Positions 48,517 to 57,875 are shown, numbered from the stretch's first letter. The stretch is DNA of 64,000 nt from Hymenobacter amundsenii (GCF_002204745.1 NZ_NIRR01000022.1:1-64000), one strand, 5' to 3'. Made by a program: numbers and translations. The notes: generated by a model not told the origin, from the letters alone.

Positions 48517-49116
48517 TTATTCCGCCCGATACTGCCGCAGTCGGTTTCGGCTTTTCAGTAACAACCCTAGAAAACAGACCAGCAATAGTACCAGGTAAGC
48601 CGGGTTGCTCCCCAAAATCGACATGCCTACGCCTACGGCTCCGGCCTGAGTGAGCCGGCCGAGCGTGGCGTGGGGGTAGAAGGCGTACTTGGCCAGGATA
48701 ATCATCGTCAGGACTACGGCACACCAGCCCAGCACCAGCGCCGTGCCGCCCACCCCGGCCGGACCGAGGGCCAGCAGCACCGCCAGCGGGGCCACCGTGA
48801 GGCCGAAGTACAGCAGCCCCCACCCTACCCGGCTCCGCAGCCACGCGCTGGGGCTGCGCAACGGCGGCAACAACCAACTCCAGGGCTCGGCCAGCCCATA
48901 GGTTTCCAGCGTGAGCAGCAGCCAGGCCAGTATCGCCAGCGCCGGACCAGTGCTACCGGCGCGAGTTAGCCCGGCCGCCGCCAGCAGCCCCAGCCACGCC
49001 AACCACAGCCCGGGCCCACGGCCGGCCCGCACCCACTCAAACGCCACGCTCCGAAACCACGACGGCCGCCGCCGCCGACTGGCCGGCGCCGCCGCCGCCG
49101 GTACCAACGCTACCAC
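48517..49116 (-). CDS. ABC permease, C-terminal part (frameshift-separated from 49110-49463)
   Basis: Six hydrophobic segments (GLWLAWLGLLAAAGLTRAG, LAILAWLLLTLETYGL, GLLYFGLTVAPLAVLLALG, LVLGWCAVVLTMIILAKYAF, GAVGVGMSILGSNPAY, LVLLLVCFLGLLLKS). The first residues VVALVPAAAAPASRRRRPSW continue logically from the end of the preceding piece (LLTVAG), as expected for a single protein broken by a frameshift at about 49116-49127 (direct repeats CCGCCGGCCGGC). It starts with a GTG at 49116, overlapping the other piece by 7 bases. Either two coupled genes or, more likely, one frameshifted permease. Confidence 0.65.
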   Translation of the reverse strand: MVALVPAAAAPASRRRRPSWFRSVAFEWVRAGRGPGLWLAWLGLLAAAGLTRAGSTGPALAILAWLLLTLETYGLAEPWSWLLPPLRSPSAWLRSRVGWGLLYFGLTVAPLAVLLALGPAGVGGTALVLGWCAVVLTMIILAKYAFYPHATLGRLTQAGAVGVGMSILGSNPAYLVLLLVCFLGLLLKSRNRLRQYRAE

Positions 49117-49463
49117 CGCCGGCCGGCTACCGTCAGCAGTGCCGGCCCGGGGCGGCTCCAGGCCAACAGCACCAACGCGGCGGGCAGGCTGCTCAGCGCG
49201 TATTCGGCGGCCAGCCAGACCCGGAATTCAGGCGTGGCCAAGTGCAAAAAGGGCAAGTCGGCACGGCGGCGGTGCAGGCTGAGTACGAACAGGGCTATGC
49301 CCCCGGGAATGGCCCAGGCCAGCGCCGGGTGCGCGGCAGCCGTGAACAACGCCCGGCCGATGGCCAACCCCAGCAGCGTACCCAAGGCCAGCAGCCGCCA
49401 CCAGCCTAGTTCGCGCAACTCCCGGCCCAGCAGCCGGACCCGTAAGCGCAGGTAGTATTTCAT
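49110..49463 (-). CDS. ABC permease, N-terminal part (117 aa, frameshifted)
   Basis: Begins MKYYLRLRVRLLGRELRELG, then membrane helices LLALGTLLGLAIGRALFTAA and AIPGGIALFVLSL, a cytoplasmic Arg-rich loop, and LSSLPAALVLLAWSRPGPAL followed by LTVAGRRW and a stop. The end GRRW looks artificial: in the other frame the text continues as GVVALVPA into the next piece. Presumed first half of an about 315-residue ABC-2-type permease paired with the ATPase at 47745. Confidence 0.65.
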   Translation of the reverse strand: MKYYLRLRVRLLGRELRELGWWRLLALGTLLGLAIGRALFTAAAHPALAWAIPGGIALFVLSLHRRRADLPFLHLATPEFRVWLAAEYALSSLPAALVLLAWSRPGPALLTVAGRRW

Positions 49464-49566
49464 ACCGAAGGATTTCGAAAATGCTCAGTTCCCACGGAAA
49501 CGAAATGATAGCCGCCAACCGTGCATGAAACAGTTTTATTTCGCACTCCCTTCCGCTTCGGGCCGC

Positions 49567-50925
49567 CTACGCTCCCGCCACAGGCTGCTCTTCTTCCATA
49601 AAGACAATGCCGTAATCAGCCGCCAGCTCATCTAAAATAGGTTCGTAAAGCTCGGGCAACGTCGGGATAACCACGCCCCGCTGCCCGAGCTGGCCCGTGG
49701 CCAGCCGGCGCACGGCCATGCCCAGCGGCAGGCCCACGGTTTTGGCCATGGCCGTGTGCGTGGCGTCGTCGCCCAGCACGACTACCGACGAGCTAGCCGC
49801 GTGGCGCTGGCCGTCGAGGTCGTACTCGAACTGATGCTGCATCACAATCATATCGCGGTCGGTGGGTTGCAGGGCCCATTTCTCAGTGAGCAGCTTTTCC
49901 AGTAGCTGGGCGGGCGTGGCGTTTGCCCGGCCTACCGGCTGCTCGTCGAAGAGCCCCAACCAGGCTAGCTGCCGCATTTCCGCCGATTCGGGGGCCAAGC
50001 CCAGGTAGGCGGCCACGCGGGCGGCCAGCGACGGGCTGGTTTCGGTGGGCAACGGCAGGTAAGCGGCCACCAATTCGGCCCAGGTGAGGTCGGCGGGGTT
50101 ATCCAACTGCACGGCGTCATCGGTGAGGCCCAGGCGCACCAGCTGCTGCCAGGCAGCGCAGTAGCCGGGCCGGCGCAACGTACCGCGCAGGATGGTGGGC
50201 ACGTGCTCCAGCCCATAGGGCGCCCGGTAACTCAGTGAATCGCGGTTGGCATAGCCTTCGAACTCCCCGTAGCCGGGAACGGTCAGAGTTTCGAGGCGGG
50301 TGAATAGCTGCTGGTACGGAATGAAGCGCGGGCGGCCGTGTTCCAGGTACTTGGCCGTTCCCTGGCCGGCCAGCACCACGTTGCGCGGGTTCCAGGTGAA
50401 CTTGTAGCGCCAGGGGTTGTCGGCTTCGGCCTCGGGGGCCAGCAGCCCCCCGCAATACGACTTAAACGAGCTGACCCGCCCCCCACGCCGCCGGATGTCG
50501 GCAATCACACGCATGGCCGACATATGATCGAGGCCGGGGTCGAGGCCGCACTCCATGAGCAGCGTCACGCCCGCGGCCTCGGCTGCCGGCCCCAGCTCCC
50601 GAATTTCGTCGCTCACGTAACTGGCGGTGGCCAAGTGGCAGCCGTGCCGCACGCAGGCCCGGGCCACGGAGGCGTGAAACAGGGCCGGCAACATCGAAAT
50701 CACCACGTCGGCAGCGGCTACCAGTTCATCGAGGCGGGCGGCGTCGTGCACGTCGAAGGGCACGGCGCGGGCGTACTCGGTATGGGCAGCCAGCACCGGT
50801 ACCAAGTGCGCCGGCTGCACGTCGGCCACGGTCAGGTGCCAGCCCTCGGCGGGGGCATGGCGCAACAGGTATTGAACAAGGGAGGAGGCCGAACGGCCGG
50901 CTCCCAGCAGCAGCATACGGGACAT
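49567..50925 (-). CDS. saccharopine dehydrogenase-family protein, 452 aa
   Basis: Rossmann-fold dehydrogenase. Seen: start MLLLGAGRSASSLVQYLLRH as NAD(P)-binding loop, DVVISMLPALFHASVARACV, MECGLDPGLDHMSAMRVIAD and the C-terminal domain with SYCGGLLAPEAEADNPWRYK. Related to lysine-forming saccharopine reductases (Lys9-type) and to carboxynorspermidine dehydrogenases; the Asp/Gly-rich loops fit the Lys9 branch, where it would convert saccharopine with NAD(P) in lysine metabolism. No saccharopine partner gene is adjacent, so the role is uncertain. The start at 50925 is chosen by the nucleotide-binding motif. Confidence 0.84.
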   Translation of the reverse strand: MSRMLLLGAGRSASSLVQYLLRHAPAEGWHLTVADVQPAHLVPVLAAHTEYARAVPFDVHDAARLDELVAAADVVISMLPALFHASVARACVRHGCHLATASYVSDEIRELGPAAEAAGVTLLMECGLDPGLDHMSAMRVIADIRRRGGRVSSFKSYCGGLLAPEAEADNPWRYKFTWNPRNVVLAGQGTAKYLEHGRPRFIPYQQLFTRLETLTVPGYGEFEGYANRDSLSYRAPYGLEHVPTILRGTLRRPGYCAAWQQLVRLGLTDDAVQLDNPADLTWAELVAAYLPLPTETSPSLAARVAAYLGLAPESAEMRQLAWLGLFDEQPVGRANATPAQLLEKLLTEKWALQPTDRDMIVMQHQFEYDLDGQRHAASSSVVVLGDDATHTAMAKTVGLPLGMAVRRLATGQLGQRGVVIPTLPELYEPILDELAADYGIVFMEEEQPVAGA

Positions 50926-51052
50926 AATAGCTGGATGGGTGGAGCAGCAAGTTAGGGTGATTGGCGGGAATGGCTGGAACGGAAGAGCAGCGCATGGTTT
51001 CCCGTTCCACTCAGCCGTCAAGTCTCCACTTCCTTCATTCCCCGAAAAAGCG

Positions 51053-51060
51053 TACATTCG
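51053..51060 (+). promoter_or_regulatory. variant -7 box TACATTCG of cdd
   Basis: One change from TAnnTTTG, 56 bases before the ATG at 51117. Confidence 0.35.
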
Positions 51061-51116
51061 TCGCCCCTTTTCACTTTCCCCGGGGCCGCTTGCGGTACCG
51101 GGCCGTTTCGCCCCGC

Positions 51117-51608
51117 ATGGCCCATTCTCTTCACCTGACCATCACGGCCGACGTGGTGGCATCCGAAGCCAACCTAACGTCCGCCGAGGCTGCCACCTGG
51201 CAGGCTGCCCAGGCCGCTACCGCCACTTCCTACGCGCCCTACTCCCACTTCCACGTGGGCGCGGCCTTGCTGCTCGACGATGGCACCGTGTTCAAGGGCT
51301 CCAACCAGGAAAACGCCGCCTTCCCCTCGGGCCTCTGCGCCGAGCGCACCGCCCTGTTTGGCCTAGCCGTTTCCCAGCCCGAACGCCGGATTGTAGGCAT
51401 GGCCGTGGCCGCCAAGCCCGCCGCGGGCGAGTTCGTGGCCGTAACGCCCTGCGGCGCCTGCCGCCAAGTAATGGCCGAGTACGAGCAGCGCCAGCAACAA
51501 GCCATTCCCCTGCTGCTACCCGGCCCCAACGGTACCATCTACCGCTTCCGCTCCCTCTCCGACCTGCTTCCCTTCGCCTTCGACGCCGGGAGCATGGAAG
51601 TGCAATAG
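51117..51608 (+). CDS. cdd: cytidine deaminase, 163 aa
   Basis: Converts cytidine to uridine in pyrimidine salvage. Seen: YAPYSHFHVGAALLLDDGT, NQENAAFPSGLCAERTAL (Cys ligand and catalytic Glu: CAE) and TPCGACRQVMAEYE (two Cys ligands). The all-Cys zinc set is that of homotetrameric cytidine deaminases, but the chain is a little longer (about 163 against 130-140) because of an N-terminal extension of about 25 residues. Start at 51117 (MAHSLHLTITADVV); a longer frame begins far upstream in non-family sequence. Confidence 0.9.
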   Translation: MAHSLHLTITADVVASEANLTSAEAATWQAAQAATATSYAPYSHFHVGAALLLDDGTVFKGSNQENAAFPSGLCAERTALFGLAVSQPERRIVGMAVAAKPAAGEFVAVTPCGACRQVMAEYEQRQQQAIPLLLPGPNGTIYRFRSLSDLLPFAFDAGSMEVQ

Positions 51609-51828
51609 GGCGGCGATGCAGTGATGAGTCGGCCGTTCAGCCGGGCCAGCCAAAGCAGGCAGCGCAGTCGGCCCCGTTGATGGCAGGAGGCGCACCCGCG
51701 CACTTCAAGGCCGGCGAAGCTACTTCGCGCTCCATAACTGGCAGAGTTTTATCATAACTCAGAGGCACTTCCCATCTGCGTCATTGAAGCTTCGGAAACG
51801 CCAACTCACCGCATCACTATTTTACCGC

Positions 51829-52494
51829 ATGGAACACCAGCTTGCCGTTACGCGCACGGCCCGTTACCAGCAATTAGGAGAGTTATCGGGGGCCACGCGG
51901 CGGTTGTGGTTTGTGGCCCACGGCTACGGGCAACTGGCAGCCTACTTCGTCCGGCACTTCGCCCACTTGGTTGCCGCCGACCCTGCCCTGGTTGTCATCG
52001 CGCCCGAGGGGTTGTCGCGGTTCTACCTCAACGGCACCGGCGGCCGGGTAGGTGCTACCTGGATGACCAAGGAAGACCGTTTGGCCGAAATCGACGACTA
52101 TGTGGCCTACCTCAACCAGCTAGCCGCCGCCGTACTACCCCATGCCCCCAACGCCGCCGTTACGGTACTCGGCTTCTCGCAGGGCGCGGCTACCGTGAGC
52201 CGCTGGCTGGCCCGGGCCACGTTCCGGCCGGCCCGGCTCATTCTCTGGGCCGGCGCTTTCCCGCCCGACATGGATTTCACGGTGGCGTCCCACCTGCTGC
52301 GCGGCCTGCCCGTCACGCTCGTCTGCGGCACCGCCGATGAGTTTATCACCGACGCTGACCTAGCTAAACAACAGGATTTCCTGCGCCAATTAGGTGTAGA
52401 GGCTGATCTGATTCGTTTCACTGGCACCCATACCCTGCACGCCGCCACGCTGAGCGACTTGGCTAAACAACTCCATACCAGGATTATGGAATGA
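51829..52494 (+). CDS. alpha/beta hydrolase, phospholipase/carboxylesterase type, 221 aa
   Basis: Serine esterase. Seen: oxyanion/entry loop VAHGYGQLAAYF, the nucleophile elbow LGFSQGAATVSRW (Ser), the Asp in GTADEFIT and the His in FTGTHTLHAA, giving a full triad in the expected order. Length and order match the dienelactone hydrolase/carboxylesterase branch (Pfam Abhydrolase_2). No signal peptide, so cytoplasmic. The start at 51829 (MEHQLAVTR) is used; a TTG frame at 51784 would add unlike residues. The stop lies 2 bases before repeat copy C. Confidence 0.82.
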   Translation: MEHQLAVTRTARYQQLGELSGATRRLWFVAHGYGQLAAYFVRHFAHLVAADPALVVIAPEGLSRFYLNGTGGRVGATWMTKEDRLAEIDDYVAYLNQLAAAVLPHAPNAAVTVLGFSQGAATVSRWLARATFRPARLILWAGAFPPDMDFTVASHLLRGLPVTLVCGTADEFITDADLAKQQDFLRQLGVEADLIRFTGTHTLHAATLSDLAKQLHTRIME

Positions 52495-52496
52495 GG

Positions 52497-52653
52497 CATA
52501 TTTAAACGAATTAGACGGATTTTATCTTCGTTAAAGCAAAAAGCACCCCTGACGAGGTGGCTTTTTGGCTTTAACGAATGGCCAACTTGAAACCGGATAG
52601 TCAGGCAGTTCACAAAGTCGGTGCAATCCGTTTAAATCCGTGCTGATCCTTGG
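52497..52653. repeat. ATCCGTG-family inverted-repeat element, copy C (157 bp)
   Basis: Left arm 52497 to about 52530 (CATATTTAAACGAATTAGAC and on) and right arm about 52612-52653 (GTCGGTGCAATCCGTTTAAA and on) are degenerate inverted repeats of the ACGGATT type. It sits between the stop of the esterase gene (52494) and the stop of the convergent SDR gene (52654), with a terminator in the middle. Confidence 0.6.
52529..52576. terminator. terminator inside repeat copy C
   Basis: Imperfect stem with two unpaired bases (arms 52529-52548 and 52556-52576, with A5 and T5 stretches) between convergent genes. Confidence 0.55.
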
Positions 52654-53400
52654 TCAGTCTTTGCGAATAACTGCGGCCGCGGCTTGCGCAGCGGGCAGAA
52701 TCAGCACTTCGGCCAAGTTGACGTGGGGCGGACGCGTGACCATGAACGCCAGCAAATCGGCCACGTCTTCGGCTCGTAGGGCCTCGAAGCCTTGGTATAC
52801 CCCGGCGGCTCGATTGGTATCGCCCTTGAAGCGAACTTCCGAGAATTCGGTTTCTACTGCGCCCGGGTTTACCTCGGCCACCCGGATATGATGAGGCAGC
52901 AAATCGAGGCGCATCCCCTTGGTAAGGGCCGCTACCGCCGCTTTCGAGGCGCAGTACACGTTGCCATTGGCATACGTCTCATGGCCCGCAATAGAGCCAA
53001 TGTTGATGATGTAGCCGGTGTTGCGGCGCGTCATGGACGGCAATATGGCCCGGCTCACGTAGAGCAGACCTTTCACATTACCGTCGAGCATAGCGTCCCA
53101 ATCCGCAGGGTCACCGTTCTGGATGGGGGCCAGGCCGTGGGCATTACCGGCGTTATTAATGAGCACATCCACGTCGGTAAACTCAGCCGGCAGGCTTGCC
53201 ACTGCCGCATCCACAGCGGCCCGGTCGCGCACATCGAACGTGAGCAGGTGGGTGGGTACGTCAGCCAACTCGCGGGCCAGTTCCTCCAGCCGCTCGCGCC
53301 GGCGGCCCGTGAGTACCAGCTGAAACCCGGCTCGGCCCAGCGCCACGGCCGTTGCCCGACCAATCCCCGACGATGCGCCGGTAATGAAAGCAGTTTGCAT
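52654..53400 (-). CDS. short-chain dehydrogenase (YdfG/serine dehydrogenase-like), 248 aa
   Basis: NADP-dependent oxidoreductase. Seen: TGASSGIGRATAVALGR, NNAGNAHGLAPIQNGD, IGSIAGHETYANGNVYCASK containing the catalytic Ser and the Y-x3-K motif. The Asn/Thr-rich N-terminal loop (TGRRRERLEELAREL) fits an NADP preference. Family members act on 3-hydroxy acids, serine or malonic semialdehyde; substrate unknown. Convergent with the esterase gene across repeat copy C. Confidence 0.85.
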   Translation of the reverse strand: MQTAFITGASSGIGRATAVALGRAGFQLVLTGRRRERLEELARELADVPTHLLTFDVRDRAAVDAAVASLPAEFTDVDVLINNAGNAHGLAPIQNGDPADWDAMLDGNVKGLLYVSRAILPSMTRRNTGYIINIGSIAGHETYANGNVYCASKAAVAALTKGMRLDLLPHHIRVAEVNPGAVETEFSEVRFKGDTNRAAGVYQGFEALRAEDVADLLAFMVTRPPHVNLAEVLILPAAQAAAAVIRKD

Positions 53401-53517
53401 ACTAGCTCAGGAAGAGTAAAAGTATAATTTTTGAAGGAAGGCGAAAATAGAACGTTTTGCCTCAGCTAGCGGACGCCAGATGAAGCAGGACGTTCCGGTT
53501 ATATCAATCATCCGCTT

Positions 53518-54339
53518 TTACCGCCCCGACCAGATGTTGAGGTACAGCGTAACGGTGTTGCTTTTCATGCTTTGCAGGCTGCGGCTGTACACGTCGTTAT
53601 TGCCGGGTACGTAAAGGTTGGTCAGGCCGTGGGAGAAACGCAGCTCGGGGGAGAACTTGAAGAACGGATAAAACAGGTCGAGACCCACACCGTACTCGAT
53701 GGCAATATCGGTGTCAGCAGCTTCGAGCAGGTTCACTTCAGGGTTCTTGCGACGCCCCCCAATGTTGATGCTCGGCTTCACGCCCCCAACCAGATACATC
53801 CGCGTGTTGCGCCGCCGCGCCGATTTCAGCTTAAATAGCAATGGAAAGTCAACCTGTGTACTACCGATTTCCTGATCCTCAATTTCGGCCGGATCGTCGG
53901 GATAAAGTGGATTCGGGCTATAACCCTGATTTTTAAACTCGATGCGGCGGGTCAGGAAGCTCACGCCTGGCGCAAAAGTGAGTGCCCCATACTCGCCCAG
54001 CCGCAAATCGCTCAGAAAACCGACCGAGAAGCCAGGGCTGATAATTGAATTGGCCGATACGCCCTGGCTGGGGTAGCCAGGGGCGCGCTCAATCTTGTAG
54101 CGCGAGAAGTTGGGGGCCACGTACATGCCCAGGTGCAGCCCCCGGTCGTCGTAACCTACCAAGTTGTCGGTCGTTACCGATTTTACTACGCCGCGCTTGT
54201 TGCGGCTGGCGCTGGTTCGGCTCTTTTTCTGCGCCTGCGCGCCCAGCGGCAGGGTTATTATGGCCAGGGCCAGCAGCCCAAGCCGTACTATTTTTGCGCC
54301 GTATAGATGGAGCTGATGCCGAAGGTGAGGGGTTGCCAT
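53518..54339 (-). CDS. porT: PorT-family outer-membrane protein of the type IX secretion system, 273 aa
   Basis: PorT is needed for secretion of cell-surface and gliding proteins across the outer membrane in Bacteroidota. Seen: signal segment [20 protein letters not shown], then beta-barrel strands rich in Tyr/Phe/Gly ([46 protein letters not shown]). The strongest support is the context: PorT genes directly follow ubiE in many genomes of the phylum, and here ubiE ends 52 bases inside this frame. The first start (54339) overlaps ubiE; a later start would lose part of the signal. Confidence 0.82.
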   Translation of the reverse strand: MATPHLRHQLHLYGAKIVRLGLLALAIITLPLGAQAQKKSRTSASRNKRGVVKSVTTDNLVGYDDRGLHLGMYVAPNFSRYKIERAPGYPSQGVSANSIISPGFSVGFLSDLRLGEYGALTFAPGVSFLTRRIEFKNQGYSPNPLYPDDPAEIEDQEIGSTQVDFPLLFKLKSARRRNTRMYLVGGVKPSINIGGRRKNPEVNLLEAADTDIAIEYGVGLDLFYPFFKFSPELRFSHGLTNLYVPGNNDVYSRSLQSMKSNTVTLYLNIWSGR

Positions 54340-55016
54340 GCAGGAGATTTGAAACCAACTTTACGAAGAATCGCCAGAAATTCCGGGCCGTCTGGAAAAG
54401 CCTGCACCGATTCGGGCAGGTAGGTATAGGCGGCGCGGTCCTTAGAGATGAGCTTGCCGAATACCGGCAGAATGTTTTTGAAGTAAAAGTTGTAGGCCTG
54501 CTTCATGGGGAAAGCCGTGGGCTTGGAAAACTCGAGCACTACCATTTTGCCGCCCGGCCGCAGCACCCGGTACATTTCGGACAGTCCCTGCTCCAGGTTT
54601 TCAAAATTACGCACCCCAAACGATGCCGTTACGGCATCGAAGTGGTCATCTTCGAAGGGCAGGTTTTCCGAGTCGCCCAACTCCAGCCGGATTCGGTGAC
54701 CCAGACCCTTGCTGGCCAGCTTGCGCCGGCCTACTTCCAGCATACCCTCCGAAATATCGATACCCGTAATCTGGGCATCGGGTGTGGCGGCGCGCAGGGT
54801 TTCAATGGCGAAATCGGCCGTGCCAGTGGCAATATCGAGAATCCGGGCCGGGCGTAGTGCCTTCAGCTCGTTCACGGCCTGTCGGCGCCAATAGATATCG
54901 GTACCCGCGCTCAGGAAGTGATTGAGGAAGTCGTACTTGCCGGCAATGCTATTGAACATCTGGGCGACCTGCGACTTTTTGCCGGCGGCGTCGTCTTTAT
55001 AGGGTACTACGGACAT
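54288..55016 (-). CDS. ubiE: demethylmenaquinone methyltransferase (UbiE/MenG), 242 aa
   Basis: SAM-dependent methyltransferase, last step of menaquinone biosynthesis. Seen: [74 protein letters not shown] and [12 protein letters not shown], the complete UbiE signature set. Length as in E. coli UbiE (251). It is upstream of porT on the same strand, with a 52-base overlap. Confidence 0.92.
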   Translation of the reverse strand: MSVVPYKDDAAGKKSQVAQMFNSIAGKYDFLNHFLSAGTDIYWRRQAVNELKALRPARILDIATGTADFAIETLRAATPDAQITGIDISEGMLEVGRRKLASKGLGHRIRLELGDSENLPFEDDHFDAVTASFGVRNFENLEQGLSEMYRVLRPGGKMVVLEFSKPTAFPMKQAYNFYFKNILPVFGKLISKDRAAYTYLPESVQAFPDGPEFLAILRKVGFKSPAWQPLTFGISSIYTAQK

Positions 55017-55092
55017 GGCTCTTGAGCAGAGAACGGGGGGATTGAAGCAAAATTGCCCAATTACAACGATTAGCCCCGCATTAAGTTAAAAA

Positions 55093-55125
55093 AAAGCGGG
55101 CCGGGCTTAAGGCCCGACCCGCTTT
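55093..55125 (-). terminator. terminator of the OmpA-like gene
   Basis: Arms 55093-55108 and 55109-55125 pair with one bulge, and the A-run to the left gives a T-run on the minus strand; 20 bases past the stop at 55146. Confidence 0.75.
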
Positions 55126-55145
55126 ACCTTTCGAAAAACCAACGC

Positions 55146-57437
55146 TTAGTCGTTGTCGGTCTTTACTTTAACCTTGTTGCCTTCGGCATCCTTGGCTTTC
55201 GCGTCGATGGTGCCATCCTTGGTCACGGTCTTGCTTTCTGAACCGTCCGGGCCCTTGGTCTTCACCTTCACTTTATCGCTGTCCTCGTCTACCTTGGTCT
55301 TGATCTTAGTTCCGTCTTCGAGCGTTACCGTGGTCTTACCAGGCTCCAACGGCACCGTCGAGCGAGTACCCATGCCCATGCCAGTCGAGTTCATGTTTGA
55401 ACCCGAATTCGAGGGATTCATGTTGGAAGGCGTGGTGCCCGAGCCGGGCTTGTTCATCATCGGCATCGATTCACCTTCTTTTACAATCACGCGGAAGTCG
55501 GTGCGGCGGTTGAGCTGCATGTTCTCCGGCGAATCGTTCGGGGCTACCGGACGGCGCTCACCGTAGCTTACCGTTACCATACGGGTTTCCGCAATGCCGG
55601 CCTTCTTGAGGAAGTTGTAGGCTACGTTAGCACGGTTCTGGCCCAGTACAATGTTGTATTCGTCGGTATTGCGTGAGTCTGTATTGCCTTCAATCGAGAT
55701 GTTGACGCCGGGGTTAGCCATCAGTAACTGGCTGACCTTGTTGAGCTCCACAATCGACTCGGGCCGCAAGGTATACTTGTCGGTATCGAAGTAGATTGGG
55801 TTAACGTTGGCTAAGTTAGCCGCCGTCGTATCGATGTAATCAACGTAGAAGTCCTTCTCAACAACGGTCGAATCGTTGGTCGAAATCGGAACGGCGAACT
55901 CCTGGGTTTCGATATTCTTGCCATCCTTGCTTACGGCCACCTGGTAGGTACGGCCCGAAAGCAGATCTACGCGGTATTCGCCGGTGAGGGGCTTACTCAC
56001 GTCGCGGTAGCTCAAGGCCGTGCGGTCGGCCTGGGTTCCACTGAACACCAACTCAGCACCGGGAATAGCGCTGCTGTCCTGGCGGGCCAATACCCGGCCC
56101 CGAACAATGGCGTTTTTGATGTAGTTGATGGTATAAATATCCTTTTCGCCGTAGCCGCCAATGCGGTAAGAAGACAGGTATGCATACGAACCATCAGGGC
56201 TCAAGCGGTAATACGTGTCGTCGTCGGGGGTGTTAATAGGGTAACCCATATTCTCGGGCCGGCCCCACTTACGACCTAGGGAGTCGTACTGCGACTTGAA
56301 GATATCGTAACCGCCCATCGTGTTATGACCACGCGAGGAGAAGTACATCGTCTTACCATCACGGCTCAAGTATGGGCTGTCATCATCGTAAGGCGTATTG
56401 ATAGCGTTACCAATGCTCTTAGCCGGACCCCAGTCGCCACCCGGCGTACGGATCGAGGAGTAAATATCGAGCGTATTGTCTTCCGAATACTTGCTGGTGG
56501 AGAAGTAGATGGTCAGGCCGTCGGGCGTGATGTAGGCATCCGACTCGAAAGATGACGTGTTGATGTTCTTGTTGAGCTTCTTAGGATCCGTCCAGTCAGC
56601 TCCTGCCTTCTCCGAGTACAGGATGTCCCCGTTCTCGTCGTTGCGGTACATGAGCAGCTTGGTGTCGTTGTCGAACACCTGAATCGAGGCATCGTGTCCT
56701 TTGCCGTTGAGCACGCCGCTCAGTGAACGGGGCTTGTCCCAATTCTCGTCGTCGATGCGCTTGGCTTCGTAGATATTTTCGTAGTACTGTCCGTCGGCGG
56801 CTATCTTGCCCTTGTCCTTCACGTTGCCCTCGGCGCTTATGACGGGGGCATTGCTCATATTATCCGAGCGGGACGTGAACAGCAAAACTTTGTCATCGTT
56901 GGAGATTACCGGGCTGTGCTCCGACCATTGCGTGTTGATGACCGGACCCAGATTCTTAACGAAAATGTCTTTGGGGCTGTTGAACTGCACCTTGGCATTC
57001 TTGCTGTGCTGAATCAGCTGAGCCAACTCCTTCTTACGGGAATCTTTCGTCTTGAGCGTGGCGTTGTAGGCCTGGAAGTGCGTAATGGCTTCGTCGAAGT
57101 TGTAGTTCAAATGATCTACCCGACCCAACCAGTATTCCACATCCTTCGATACGTTCTTCTTCAGGCGCTGTGCTTTGTAGATATAGTCACTGGCTTTCTC
57201 CTTATCGAATGACATGTAGGCAATACCAGCCCGGAACAGTGCTTGCGCATTGTTGGGGTCCTTAGCCAGTACTTGCTCGTAATAGGGCAAAGATGCCCGG
57301 TAGTTCTCTTGTCCGAAGAACTTGTTGGCCGTTTTCAGCTGCTGGCGAGTGCCTTGAGCCAGGGCAGGCTGGGCCATAGCAGCCGTGAGCGCAAAGGCGC
57401 ACGAGGCTTTCAATAACCTTCTGACTAAGTTGTCCAT
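55146..57437 (-). CDS. PorE-like OmpA-family protein (TPR, PD40 propeller, CRD, OmpA-C), 763 aa
   Basis: Periplasmic protein linking an outer-membrane complex to peptidoglycan. Domains in order: signal LLKASCAFALTAAMAQPALA, TPR helices (ANKFFGQENYRASLPYYEQV and ALFRAGIAYMSFDKEKASDY), a PD40 beta-propeller (HSPVISNDDKVLLFTSRSDN; ESDAYITPDGLTIYFSTSKY; DDDSPYLSRDGKTMYFSSRG), a carboxypeptidase-regulatory-type beta domain (AIVRGRVLARQDSSAIPGAE), an OmpA-C peptidoglycan-binding domain (ISIEGNTDSRNTDEYNIVLG) and a Lys/Asp-rich tail. This order is that of PorE of the type IX secretion system, but similar proteins exist outside it. Start at 57437 (MDNLVRRLLKAS). Confidence 0.85.
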   Translation of the reverse strand: MDNLVRRLLKASCAFALTAAMAQPALAQGTRQQLKTANKFFGQENYRASLPYYEQVLAKDPNNAQALFRAGIAYMSFDKEKASDYIYKAQRLKKNVSKDVEYWLGRVDHLNYNFDEAITHFQAYNATLKTKDSRKKELAQLIQHSKNAKVQFNSPKDIFVKNLGPVINTQWSEHSPVISNDDKVLLFTSRSDNMSNAPVISAEGNVKDKGKIAADGQYYENIYEAKRIDDENWDKPRSLSGVLNGKGHDASIQVFDNDTKLLMYRNDENGDILYSEKAGADWTDPKKLNKNINTSSFESDAYITPDGLTIYFSTSKYSEDNTLDIYSSIRTPGGDWGPAKSIGNAINTPYDDDSPYLSRDGKTMYFSSRGHNTMGGYDIFKSQYDSLGRKWGRPENMGYPINTPDDDTYYRLSPDGSYAYLSSYRIGGYGEKDIYTINYIKNAIVRGRVLARQDSSAIPGAELVFSGTQADRTALSYRDVSKPLTGEYRVDLLSGRTYQVAVSKDGKNIETQEFAVPISTNDSTVVEKDFYVDYIDTTAANLANVNPIYFDTDKYTLRPESIVELNKVSQLLMANPGVNISIEGNTDSRNTDEYNIVLGQNRANVAYNFLKKAGIAETRMVTVSYGERRPVAPNDSPENMQLNRRTDFRVIVKEGESMPMMNKPGSGTTPSNMNPSNSGSNMNSTGMGMGTRSTVPLEPGKTTVTLEDGTKIKTKVDEDSDKVKVKTKGPDGSESKTVTKDGTIDAKAKDAEGNKVKVKTDND

Positions 57438-57875
57438 TGTTGGAGGGGTTAGGGAAATAAGGAGTTGCAAAAGAAGGGGAAAAGCGCCGAACGGCAATTA
57501 CGCGGGCGGCTTTTAAGAGTTGCCTCTTATACTGAAAAACAGTTCCAGGGTTGAGTTAGCAAGGGTGAGAACAGCGGATAAAATTCAAAAAAACCGCTTT
57601 TTTCTTACTTACTTGTTCCTGAGTTGAAACGGAGGCTGATGATCTAGCGAGCAAAGATAGAACTTTTATAATACGGTCTTAGCCGCATCCAATTTAACGA
57701 GCACTGGTGGGTAACTGACAAAAAAGGCCGTAAAGCGACGGGCTGTTTTGCGCAGCCTTTTGCCTCCCAGGATGGTCAATTGCCCCGCAAATATAGGTCG
57801 ACTAGATCAACCGCAAGGTTTTTCTTTAAAAAATTATGCTGTAAGCCGACTTTCTGGCTGGCCAGCCCAATTCCG
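57438..57875. other. intergenic region holding the PorE-like leader and the engB promoter region
   Basis: About 440 bases without a gene. The minus-strand leader of the OmpA-like gene would span about 57438-57650 if transcription begins near the TATCTTTG box at 57652. Open frames here have no coding character. Confidence 0.45.
57652..57659 (-). promoter_or_regulatory. -7 promoter box TATCTTTG of the OmpA-like gene
   Basis: Exact TAnnTTTG match on the minus strand, about 214 bases upstream of the ATG at 57437, giving a long leader. Confidence 0.5.
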
